The notes beneath the pieces are model-generated. The model worked only from the letters and a program-made list of their open reading frames with translations. It was not told the DNA's origin and did no database searches. 64,000 bases of DNA from Candidatus Cloacimonetes bacterium HGW-Cloacimonetes-2 (lineage in GTDB: Bacteria; Cloacimonadota; Cloacimonadia; Cloacimonadales; Cloacimonadaceae): assembly GCA_002842035.1 (NCBI GenBank), contig PHBP01000002.1, positions 124,001 through 188,000 of the forward strand. The letters run 5' to 3'. Positions 1 to 7,873 of the stretch are shown here, in pieces. Made by a program: the position numbers and the translations under genes. How positions within the stretch are numbered: position 1 is the stretch's first letter; each line of letters begins with the position of its first letter.

Positions 1-2
1 GT

Positions 3-491
3 AAACTGATGCTTTTCTCGCGGCAGGTTCCCCCGAATAAGGTGGAACTAAATCTGAACAAAGTTATCACCGATGGCTTCTACTTTTTGGAAAGCCGTTG
101 CGAAAGACAATCCATAGAGATTGAAAAAGATCTTGATCCTGCCAATCCCACCATTGTAGCCGATGCCAGCCAGATTCATCAGGTGATGGTCAATCTGGTA
201 GTAAACGCTATGCATGCGATGCCAGAAGGCGGAAAGCTCACTTTGCGTACCAAACAACTGAAAGACTCCGTCCTCTTCAGTGTAGCTGACACAGGCACGG
301 GGATGACTGACGAGATCAAAAGCAAGGTCTTTATACCATTTTATACTACGAAGGACATCAATCAAGGCACAGGGCTGGGGCTCTCTGTGGTTCACGGCAT
401 TATTAGCAGCCACAACGGCAAAATCGAGGTGGATAGCAAACTGGGTAAAGGCAGCATTTTTAACATCTATTTTGAGGTAAGACATGCCTGA
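3..491 (+). CDS. sensor histidine kinase, C-terminal part (gene starts before the window)
   Basis: The reading frame is open to the left edge, so only the last ~160 residues are present. They form the ATP-binding (HATPase) domain of a two-component sensor kinase: an N box (NLVVNAMHAM), a G1 box (DTGTGM), an F box around FIPFYTTK, and a G2 box (GTGLGLS). The order and the FYTTK phrase are those of NtrB-like kinases. The dimerisation/H-box part lies outside the window. The stop overlaps the start of the downstream NtrC-type regulator by 8 bp, so the two are almost certainly a co-translated cognate pair. The signal sensed cannot be told from this fragment. Confidence 0.93.
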   Translation, partial: KLMLFSRQVPPNKVELNLNKVITDGFYFLESRCERQSIEIEKDLDPANPTIVADASQIHQVMVNLVVNAMHAMPEGGKLTLRTKQLKDSVLFSVADTGTGMTDEIKSKVFIPFYTTKDINQGTGLGLSVVHGIISSHNGKIEVDSKLGKGSIFNIYFEVRHA

Positions 492-1815
492 CAACAAGAC
501 TCCGATTCTGATCGTGGATGATTCAATTGATACTCTGGAGATGATAGCCCGAAAGCTCAATTCGCATGGCTTTAGCTGCTATAGTGCCCAAAGCGTGGAA
601 CGGGCTCTTGATATACTTGGCAAGACCGAGATTGATCTTGTTTTGACAGATTATAAGATGCCTAAACACAGCGGATTGGACTTGATCCGCCACCTCAGGG
701 ATCATCATCCTAATACGCGTGTGATAATGATTACAGGCTATCCGACCATTGAAGGAGCAGTAGAGGCTGTGAAGTTTGGAGCTGAAGAATATCTTACAAA
801 GCCATTTACAGATGAGGAGTTGTTCGGCGCTATCAGCAGTGCCCAAGCCAAGATATTGCAGCAAAAGATCGCCACCAAGCCTCATTCCACCCAGGGCAAT
901 CCTTATGGAATGATCGGCTTATCAACTCCAATGACCAAGGTTTACAATAGCATCAAGAAATCAGCAGCAAACAACGCCACCGTACTGATCAGCGGTGAAA
1001 GCGGAACCGGTAAGGAACTGGTTGCCAGAGCTATCCACTACAATTCCAAACGTAGCAAAGCTCCTTTTGTGCCTGTCAATTGTGGTGCTATTCCCGAAAC
1101 GCTGCTCGAAGCAGAGTTATTCGGCTACACAAAGGGATCTTTTACCGGAGCAACCGAGACCAGAGCCGGCTATTTCCTCACTGCGGATGGAGGTACGATC
1201 TTCCTCGATGAAATCAGTGAAACCTCCCTATCGATGCAGGTCAAGTTACTCCGGGTTCTGCAAGACAAACAGGTCACTATGATCGGCTCAAAACAAGCCC
1301 GCTCTGTCAATATTCGCGTAATCGCATCTACAAACAAAGACCTGCAACAGCTTATCCTTCAGGGCAGCTTTAGGGAAGATCTGTATTACAGGCTAAACGT
1401 CCTGCCTATCGCCCTGCCTGCCTTACGCGAACGCGGCGATGATGTATCCATCCTGGCCAGCCACTTCCTCGAGAAGTTTGCCCGCGAAAACGCACAAACT
1501 CCGCCTCATATCTCTGATGATGCTTTGGAGGCTTTGAAGAAATACCAATGGCCTGGAAACGTCCGTGAGCTGGAGAATCTGATCTACAGGCTGATGGTGA
1601 TGAGCGAAGACCGCCAGATCAATGTAAGCGATTTGCCCGATTATCTCAAATTCACAATCAACCGTAGCAAAAACCTCAACCGTAGCCTGGAAGAGGTTGA
1701 AATGGAGTATATTTCCGATGTCTTGGCATCTGTCAATGGTAACAAAAGTCTTGCTGCCAGAATCTTGAAGATTGACAGAAAAACGCTGCACAACAAGCTG
1801 AACATCAAGGAATAA
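484..1815 (+). CDS. sigma-54-dependent response regulator, NtrC family
   Basis: This 443-residue protein has the full NtrC architecture. A receiver domain occupies about residues 7-118 with the phospho-acceptor Asp in LVLTDYKMP and the conserved Lys in LTKPF. A sigma-54 interaction AAA+ domain (about 135-365) carries Walker A GESGTGKE near residue 171 and the sigma-54 contact loop as GSFTGA near 218 (the usual GAFTGA with Ser at position two, a known variant). A Fis-type helix-turn-helix closes the protein (NKSLAARILKIDRKTLHNKL). When phosphorylated by the upstream kinase it should activate sigma-54 promoters. No sigma-54 promoter (GG-N10-GC) was confirmed nearby, so the targets are unknown. 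Confidence 0.96.
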   Translation: MPDNKTPILIVDDSIDTLEMIARKLNSHGFSCYSAQSVERALDILGKTEIDLVLTDYKMPKHSGLDLIRHLRDHHPNTRVIMITGYPTIEGAVEAVKFGAEEYLTKPFTDEELFGAISSAQAKILQQKIATKPHSTQGNPYGMIGLSTPMTKVYNSIKKSAANNATVLISGESGTGKELVARAIHYNSKRSKAPFVPVNCGAIPETLLEAELFGYTKGSFTGATETRAGYFLTADGGTIFLDEISETSLSMQVKLLRVLQDKQVTMIGSKQARSVNIRVIASTNKDLQQLILQGSFREDLYYRLNVLPIALPALRERGDDVSILASHFLEKFARENAQTPPHISDDALEALKKYQWPGNVRELENLIYRLMVMSEDRQINVSDLPDYLKFTINRSKNLNRSLEEVEMEYISDVLASVNGNKSLAARILKIDRKTLHNKLNIKE

Positions 1816-1828
1816 ACAGGAGTGATAA

Positions 1829-2401
1829 ATGATTCTGGACCTGATAAGCAAATCACGTAGTTACCGCCGTTTTGATCACAACCGTGCCATTAGCAGAGCA
1901 GAACTCGAAGCCCTCATAGAGGCTGCTCGCCTCAGCCCCAGCGCTGCCAATCTGCAAAACCTGAGATTCTTCATTTCCTGGGAAGATTCTACCAATAATG
2001 CCATTTTCCCACATCTGAAATGGGCTGGCTACCTGAAATACTGGGATGGTCCTGCACCTGCAGAACAGCCCTCTGCCTACATTCTGATGCTCAGTCCTGA
2101 CCATTGCAGCAAGTACCACCTGATAGATACTGGTATCGCTGCCCAGAGTATTTTACTCAAAGCTACAGAGATGGAACTTGGCGGTTGTATGATCGCATCG
2201 ATGGACAAAGAAGCGATCAAAGATGCCCTGCAAATCCCTGAAGAGTACGAGATATGCCTGCTTATCGCTATTGGCAAGCCGGCAGAAACAGTCGTAATCG
2301 ATCCTGTGATCGATCCGGATGACATCGAATACTACCGGGATGCCAACGATGTACATCACGTTCCCAAACGCGGTTTGGACGAACTGATCATCAATATCTG
2401 A
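1829..2401 (+). CDS. nitroreductase family protein
   Basis: The 190-residue product has the typical small nitroreductase N-terminus: SRSYRRFD, followed by EALIEAARLSPSAANLQN, which in the family binds FMN. The family reduces nitro groups, quinones or related electrophiles with NAD(P)H. It starts 13 bp after the NtrC gene behind an AGGAG ribosome binding site, so it may be co-transcribed with the two-component pair or be regulated by it. The substrate cannot be predicted. The mid-region (GIAAQSILLKATEMELGGCMIAS) is also family-typical. Confidence 0.9.
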   Translation: MILDLISKSRSYRRFDHNRAISRAELEALIEAARLSPSAANLQNLRFFISWEDSTNNAIFPHLKWAGYLKYWDGPAPAEQPSAYILMLSPDHCSKYHLIDTGIAAQSILLKATEMELGGCMIASMDKEAIKDALQIPEEYEICLLIAIGKPAETVVIDPVIDPDDIEYYRDANDVHHVPKRGLDELIINI

Positions 2402-2415
2402 TAGCTTGCTCCTTC

Positions 2416-2470
2416 GCTGCCTGCATCAATCCTGCTTCTATCCTGCTTGAATCCTGCATGAGGAAGCAGC
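2416..2470 (-). repeat. interspersed 11-bp-unit repeat, copy A
   Basis: Successive 11-bp units (ATCCTGCTTCT, ATCCTGCTTGA, ATCCTGCATGA) follow each other in register. Read on the minus strand, the block aligns almost base for base with the copies at 49460 and 63102 (TCATGCAGGATTCAAGCAGG and onward). This copy sits in a convergent spacer, away from any start codon. Confidence 0.75.
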
Positions 2471-2792
2471 AATAAACTATCCTGTAAGCACTTAGGATCA
2501 TACCATTCTGAGGGGAGCCTATTCGGGTCTAGCTGTATGACTTATTGTCATCTATGGCTATGTATTTGTGTTTCTCGATAGTTTATTTACCTCTCTGCTA
2601 ACTTATTACTGTAAATGATACGATGTTATTGTTTAGATCATCTGCGTTATAACCATTGATAACATAATACTATGAGTAGAGTGATGATCAAATCATCATT
2701 CTCAAAGGCATCATTAGTCTCCCTATTTCTTTCCAGACTCACTCCTAGTCCGCCAGAAAGAATTGCCGGGAATTTCGCAGGACATACCCGGG

Positions 2793-2820
2793 AGATTCCC
2801 GGGCCTATGCCCGGGAATCT
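2793..2820. repeat. perfect 12-bp inverted repeat built on CCCGGG
   Basis: AGATTCCCGGGC (2793-2804) and GCCCGGGAATCT (2809-2820) pair perfectly around a 4-nt loop. A third CCCGGG lies just upstream at 2787. There is no T-run, so it is not a standard terminator in either direction. Confidence 0.7.
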
Positions 2821-2912
2821 CCTGCCCTAGGCCTCTCTATGCCCTCGCAGTTCTTTAAGCGAGCTTTTGCATATGATAGTTTGAACAAGGATGAAAGATA
2901 TTCAATTGATAC

Positions 2913-2944
2913 GAAAAAGCCCGGCAGAATCGCTTCGCCGGGCT
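2913..2944 (-). terminator. rho-independent terminator of the GcvT-family gene
   Basis: On the minus strand AGCCCGGC and GCCGGGCT pair around a short loop and are followed by TTTTT. It lies 22 bp past the stop codon at 2966. Confidence 0.88.
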
Positions 2945-2965
2945 GATCAGTTGAATCCTATTCTA

Positions 2966-4357
2966 TTATAAATTCTCTATGTTCTTGAGGGCTTTTGGCG
3001 CTGTGGCCGGACTGATCCCTTCAGCGGTAATATAGCCGATCACAGCAGTACCGATGGGCTTGCCTTCGGCATCCTCACGATAAAACTCCACGTGGATGCG
3101 TACAGGTTCGTCTTCAGTGCCTATGACATCTTTGCCTTCTGCATCAAGCTCGAAAGGATTGTTGTAGAGCCAGGCAAGACCGATTGCTGCTGTTCCGGCA
3201 GGTTCATTGACGTTTTTGCGTTTGGAGCCGATTGCCAGGCGTTTTTCAATAGTCAGATTTGGGGAATTGATCGAGGAAGTCACAGAGCCCAGACGCTTGC
3301 CGTTATTGTAAACAGCTCTGCCGGTCACAATTCCTTCGGTGATTATGATACACATCTTCTTGTTGCATCCGGCATCAATTTCCTTTTGCAGAGCGGCCTT
3401 GCCAACGAAGTAGTCCTTGTTCATATCGACCGCCGCTTCAAACAGCGGAGCATTGACCGGGTTGTGGTGAGGATCGTATTCCTGCCCCATCAGCGGTAAG
3501 CCGTAAGCACCTGCGGAGATACGGTTTTCATCGCGTCCGCCCAGTCCTACGAGCAGTCCGCCCAAATCAAGCGCTGTTGTCACTATTGCCTTAAAATCTT
3601 CTGCAGCGTTCTTCACAGGCAGATAGATCTCCCAGCCCCAACGGTTTGTATAACCAGTGCGGCTGATATAGTAATGCGCTCCATTACGATCGAATTCGTT
3701 GAAGCTAAAGAAGTTCATATTCTTGTCCGGGTTCGAACGATTTTTCAAGACGGCTTCCCCAAAGATGGACTTGATCAGTTTGAATGAATAGGGGCCTTGC
3801 ACATCGACTTTAACCAGGGTATGGGAGATGTCTTCTGCACAGACCTCTTCCCCATCCAGTTTGACAGCCATAATGCGGTCTATATCCGCGATCAGCTCAG
3901 TCTCTTCTCCGTGTGAAATGCCCTTGCCAGTAATATCGTGTCCGGCGTTGATCACGAGGATATATTCCTGCTCGGAAATGCGCATAGCGATCAAATCATC
4001 CTGCACTCCACCCTGCTCATTGAGAAGTAAAGTGTATTTGCAGGAGCCGATCTTCATCTCTGCAAGATTTCCTGCCAAAGCACGGTTTAGCACTACTGCC
4101 ACATCTTTGCCCCAAAAGCGAAGCTGAGCCATATGATCAATATTGTAAACTGCAACCTTATTGACCGCTGCAGCCTCTTCCAATACGGATGTCTGGTAGT
4201 TTACAGCCATATTGTACTCACCGAAATTGCTGCGTTTGGTTGCTTGCGGACTTGTGCCCAGTTTGGCAGCTAATAGTGGGTTGTACCAATTCTCTTCCAG
4301 ATCATAGAGGAAAGTTGCGCGGATATCGGCAGGGAAATCAAAACCGAGTTTGGACAT
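2966..4357 (-). CDS. GcvT-family aminomethyltransferase (glycine cleavage T-protein-like)
   Basis: The product is 463 residues from the ATG at 4357, which has an AAGGAGT ribosome site; the frame extends 16 codons further upstream without such support. Family signatures are clear: SRTGYTNRWGWEIYLP (the folate-fold 'SRTGYTGEDGFE' region), GLGGRDENRISAGAYGLPL, and a C-terminal NAPLFEAAVDMNKDYFVGKAAL. GcvT proteins bind tetrahydrofolate and move one-carbon units from an aminomethyl donor. At ~460 residues it is about 100 longer than a standard GcvT, and no gcvH/gcvP gene is adjacent. It may therefore be a paralogue acting on another methylated or aminomethylated substrate. Confidence 0.82.
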   Translation of the reverse strand: MSKLGFDFPADIRATFLYDLEENWYNPLLAAKLGTSPQATKRSNFGEYNMAVNYQTSVLEEAAAVNKVAVYNIDHMAQLRFWGKDVAVVLNRALAGNLAEMKIGSCKYTLLLNEQGGVQDDLIAMRISEQEYILVINAGHDITGKGISHGEETELIADIDRIMAVKLDGEEVCAEDISHTLVKVDVQGPYSFKLIKSIFGEAVLKNRSNPDKNMNFFSFNEFDRNGAHYYISRTGYTNRWGWEIYLPVKNAAEDFKAIVTTALDLGGLLVGLGGRDENRISAGAYGLPLMGQEYDPHHNPVNAPLFEAAVDMNKDYFVGKAALQKEIDAGCNKKMCIIITEGIVTGRAVYNNGKRLGSVTSSINSPNLTIEKRLAIGSKRKNVNEPAGTAAIGLAWLYNNPFELDAEGKDVIGTEDEPVRIHVEFYREDAEGKPIGTAVIGYITAEGISPATAPKALKNIENL

Positions 4358-4455
4358 TACTGACTCCTTGTTTCCATAAGTATTTTTTTGCCAGTTAAAA
4401 GGCAATCAGCTTTTTGTAAAGGAATTTCTTGAGATCAGAGCATTGGCGCCAGCCA

Positions 4456-5331
4456 TCAATCGGCTGCTATAGCAATGACTTTGAAGAACTTATATTGCTC
4501 GCTTGTTGCCCAGCCTGAAAAGCTGATCTGACTCATTGGACTAGCTCCTACCAAAGTGGAATAGTCGCAAACAAAATCAGGGCTGTTGCTGGCATAGACA
4601 TTGTAATAGCTTACATTTATGGGATAACCATCTATGGTGCTGGTGACCGGAGACCAGCTAAGGACTACATTTATCCCATCGATAGTCACAATGACGTTCT
4701 GCGGAGCTGCTGGAACAGGCAAGCTGGTTGTAAGAGACAGACCATCAAAGTATCCATCGTTGTTGGTGCCTGAATATCTTGTACTGATCAGTCTTATGCG
4801 GATATGGCGTGTACCGCTGGGGGCAAGGGTGCTATGCAACACTTGAATCCAACTTGTGATACTATTGTATGCACCCAAATCAGTACTGGCGAGAATATAG
4901 CTTTTGTCATGATTGAGATACTCAATAATCACACGCGACACGTCAGATGGGCTCTGATCCCAGGAACGCACCCAGCCAGAGAAATTGAAGCTCTGATTGC
5001 CGTTATCTATCAGAGCCGTATATTGTGATACATTTACATCCTGTCGTAGTTCTGCTGTAGCTCCCGCTCCGGCAAAAAAGTAATAGTCACCATCGTAGGG
5101 CTCTGGATTGGAACTCCTCTGAGTCCAATTTGTGCCCACTACTTCTTGCCAGAAAGGTATTTCTCCGCTTTCCAGAGGATATTCGTTGCTACCGTTTTGA
5201 AGTAATTCCACCCTATAGCTAGAAGTTTGATCGGCAGGAATATAGACCGGATTGGCGGCCAGGACTGGGCTGATGATCAAAAGCTATCCCCAGCAGATAC
5301 ATACTAACAGATAAAGCAATCTGCTCTTCAT
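4456..5331 (-). pseudogene. secreted fibronectin-type-III protein, interrupted by an in-frame TAG in its signal peptide
   Basis: A well-placed ATG at 5331 follows an AAGGAGG ribosome site and reads MKSRLLYLLVCICWG, then TAG (5284-5286). It continues in the same frame as LLIISPVLAANP and on for ~270 residues. The two halves together make one classic signal peptide ending in an Ala-Ala cleavage site, so the stop is a nonsense change inside a once-intact gene (or a sequencing error). The mature part has a jelly-roll-like N-terminal region (SWVRSWDQSP-like glycan/ligand-binding style) and a C-terminal FN3 domain (AAPQNVIVTIDGINVVLSWSPV). No sorting domain is seen. Re-initiation at TTG 5280 would leave too short a signal sequence for export. 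Confidence 0.8.
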
Positions 5332-5472
5332 AAGTTCCTCCTTATTCTCCAGACAAGCTAATCTTGCTTAGGATATGCTGTCAAGTCTATTTACCGACAA
5401 ATGCTTATGCCAAAGTAGAGTAATTTGGACTTTTATATTGACGTAAAACTGCTATCAGTACATTTGCCTTTT

Positions 5473-6579
5473 ATGGAAAGCTTGAAATACAAGAGAATTG
5501 CGTTTTTGGGGCCTGCGCCACCATTCAGGGGCGGTATCTCCAATTTTGGATATAATTTAGCCATTGCCTTACGAGATGTAGGAGCTGAAGTAAAGCTCTT
5601 CAATTTTGTCCGTCAATATCCTGCACTCATTTTTCCGGGCGGAAGCCAGACAGAGCTGGTAGAGAGGAATGATCAGCCGGATATAGAAGCGGTTTACACT
5701 CCCTATCTGCCGTGGACATGGGGCAAGGCTGTAAAAGCTATAAAGCAGTATCAGCCCGATCTTCTGATTATCTCATATTGGCTACCCTTCTTTGCGCCTT
5801 CTTATGCATTTATAGCATCTCAGATAAAGGACTGCAGGATTTTCTTTCTGGCTCATAATATCGAGAGTCACGAAAGATGGCCGTTGGGATCACTATTTCG
5901 CAAGCTGGCTCTTGGAAAAGCGGATCAGATCATATTACTATCCAAAGCCTGCCAGGTTCAGCTAAACAAGCTCTTGCCGAATAGAGTGGCACTGAGAGGT
6001 GTCCTGGGCTTTCACCCCATTGAAGAGAAAGAAGCAGTTGCAGTAAAAACGGAGAACAAGCAGATTCTATTCTTCGGCCTGATCAAGCCCTACAAGGGTC
6101 TCGATCTGCTCCTGATGGCAATACCCTTGATTATCAAGGAAATCCCCGATATCAAGCTTGTGGTCGCGGGAGCTGTGTATGGAGAGAGTGAATCATATTA
6201 CAAATTGATTGATGATCTGGGGATCAAGAGAAGTGTTGAGCTTCAATTCAGATACATCTCAGATAATGAAATGGCAGATTTCTTTAGTAGATCACAGCTT
6301 TGCATACTGCCCTACAGAACTGCAACCCAGAGTGGTGTAATTGCAAATGCATACAGCTTTGGTGTGCCGGTATTAGCTACTGATGTAGGCGGATTGAAAG
6401 AATATATAGAGCCAGGTAGAACCGGATATTTGGTTGCTCCGGAGGATCCTGTTGCTTTAGCGGAGGCAGTAGTAGAGCATTACAGATCGAACGCTCTTGA
6501 GAGTATGCGGATCAGCATTGCTGAATATCGCAAACGCTATTCCTGGCAAAAACTAGCTGAATTTGTCCAAGGACTATGA
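5473..6579 (+). CDS. glycosyltransferase, GT4-type
   Basis: The product of about 368 residues begins with RIAFLGPAPPFRGGISNFGYN, a standard GT-B N-terminal loop, and has a C-terminal nucleotide-sugar half with LFFGLIKPYKGLDLLL and GVPVLATDVGGLKEYI. GT4 enzymes transfer a sugar from a nucleotide donor with retention of configuration. The start is uncertain: the ATG at 5473 gives the natural protein beginning, while a TTG at 5425 in the same frame would add 16 unlikely residues; neither has a good ribosome site. It overlaps the next glycosyltransferase by 4 bp, so both probably build the same surface glycan. Confidence 0.9.
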   Translation: MESLKYKRIAFLGPAPPFRGGISNFGYNLAIALRDVGAEVKLFNFVRQYPALIFPGGSQTELVERNDQPDIEAVYTPYLPWTWGKAVKAIKQYQPDLLIISYWLPFFAPSYAFIASQIKDCRIFFLAHNIESHERWPLGSLFRKLALGKADQIILLSKACQVQLNKLLPNRVALRGVLGFHPIEEKEAVAVKTENKQILFFGLIKPYKGLDLLLMAIPLIIKEIPDIKLVVAGAVYGESESYYKLIDDLGIKRSVELQFRYISDNEMADFFSRSQLCILPYRTATQSGVIANAYSFGVPVLATDVGGLKEYIEPGRTGYLVAPEDPVALAEAVVEHYRSNALESMRISIAEYRKRYSWQKLAEFVQGL

Positions 6580-7820
6580 GCAGGATACTTATCTTAACTT
6601 ACTACTTCCCTCCTGCCGGAGGTGCGGCTGTCCAAAGATGGCACCGCTTTATCCCAGCTTTAATCACACTAGGGCATCAGATTTCAGTAATTTGCCCCAA
6701 TCGAGGCGCATATCCCTATCTGGATGAAAGCTTGCTGAGAGAGCTTCCCAACGAGTTGAGAGTAATCAGAACAGGTCGATCTAGCTTACTTGCCAATTGG
6801 CAAAAGGACGGGCTCTTACCCTATGGCAATTTGAATAGCTCCAAGAATGACAGTATATTGCGCAGATTGTTGATCTGGATCAGGCTGAATCTGGTGATCC
6901 CCGACATACGAATTAACTGGCTGCCGGCTGCGCTTACAGCAGCGTGTAAGGAACTGCGTAGATTTGATTACGATCTGATCATCACCACAGGTCCTCCCCA
7001 CTCCACTCATTTGTGTGGTCTATTCCTGAGTAATAGGTTTAGAAAACCCTGGTTGGCAGATTTTCGTGATCCCTGGTCTAGAATTCACTACTTATACCTG
7101 GCTAATCCCAGTAAGATTACTATGAAGATCCATAGATACCTCGAAAGAAAGGTTGTAAATAGCGCAAGCGCAGTAAGCGTCATCTCTCATCATATATCCA
7201 GTGAACTGCCTGATGGGAACAAGCATATCTTTTACAATGGATATAGTGATAAGGACTATAGCGGAATTGAGTATCACAAAGCCAATGTGTTTCGTATCAA
7301 GTACATTGGGCAGTTGACAGCAGGACAGAATATCAAGCCACTACTGAAGAAACTATCCGATCTTGATGCAGAGTTTAGTTTTATAGGAACAAACGGGATA
7401 GATGGATATCTTTCAAAGGCAAATGATCCCGGAAAACTCAAGATCATTAGAAAGGGCTTTCTAAAGCATAAAGAGGCAATATCCGAGATGGTGAATGCAG
7501 AGCTTTTGGTATTGATCATCAATGACTATCCGGGTAGCAAAGGTATGCTTACCACAAAGCTTTTTGAATATCTGGCATCAAGAACCCCAATCTTGTGTCT
7601 TGGTGATATGGAAAGTGAAGCAGCCCAGTTGATTTGCAGCTATGATGCAGGGCTTATCGTGCAAGATGCTGACGATCCGGCTGTGCTGGATTTTGTTAAG
7701 AGATCTATATCTGCTTGGCAAAGGGATAGATACATCAGAAACACTCATGATTGCAGTGATTTGGAAAGCTCAAGACAATCTGCAATCCTGGACAAATTGA
7801 TAAGGTCAATTTCGGGTTGA
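6576..7820 (+). CDS. glycosyltransferase, GT-B fold (GT4-like)
   Basis: This 414-residue protein starts ILILTYYFPPAGGAAVQRWHR, the usual glycine-rich start of bacterial GT4 enzymes. It has an acceptor half with DLIITTGPPHSTHL and LADFRDPWSR. The donor half contains IKYIGQLTAGQNIKPLL, a weakened form of the family phosphate-binding region, and LTTKLFEYLASRTPIL, where the KxFEY phrase holds the conserved catalytic Glu. Its ATG overlaps the upstream stop (ATGA), indicating translational coupling with the preceding glycosyltransferase. The sugar and acceptor are unknown. Confidence 0.88.
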   Translation: MSRILILTYYFPPAGGAAVQRWHRFIPALITLGHQISVICPNRGAYPYLDESLLRELPNELRVIRTGRSSLLANWQKDGLLPYGNLNSSKNDSILRRLLIWIRLNLVIPDIRINWLPAALTAACKELRRFDYDLIITTGPPHSTHLCGLFLSNRFRKPWLADFRDPWSRIHYLYLANPSKITMKIHRYLERKVVNSASAVSVISHHISSELPDGNKHIFYNGYSDKDYSGIEYHKANVFRIKYIGQLTAGQNIKPLLKKLSDLDAEFSFIGTNGIDGYLSKANDPGKLKIIRKGFLKHKEAISEMVNAELLVLIINDYPGSKGMLTTKLFEYLASRTPILCLGDMESEAAQLICSYDAGLIVQDADDPAVLDFVKRSISAWQRDRYIRNTHDCSDLESSRQSAILDKLIRSISG

Positions 7821-7873
7821 CAAATCTCCCCTTCACACTCCATTTGGACTTTTCTTAAACTATAGGAGCAGTA

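Larger units (their letters stand above)
2402..2912. other. convergent intergenic region with repeat copy A and a CCCGGG hairpin
   Basis: No gene is seen in this stretch between two converging genes. It holds one copy of the 11-bp-unit repeat family (2416-2470) and a perfect hairpin (2793-2820). The remaining sequence is AT-rich and shows no coding pattern. Confidence 0.6.

Noticed and set aside
2416-2470. CRISPR-like short repeats (also at 20102, 49460, 63102)
   Set aside because: Direct 11-bp units without spacers and with a hairpin head do not fit a CRISPR array.
5284-5286. Pyrrolysine or other TAG recoding in the signal peptide
   Set aside because: The site is in a signal peptide, not an enzyme core; no recoding element is seen and the second broken gene uses TAA, so nonsense mutation is simpler.
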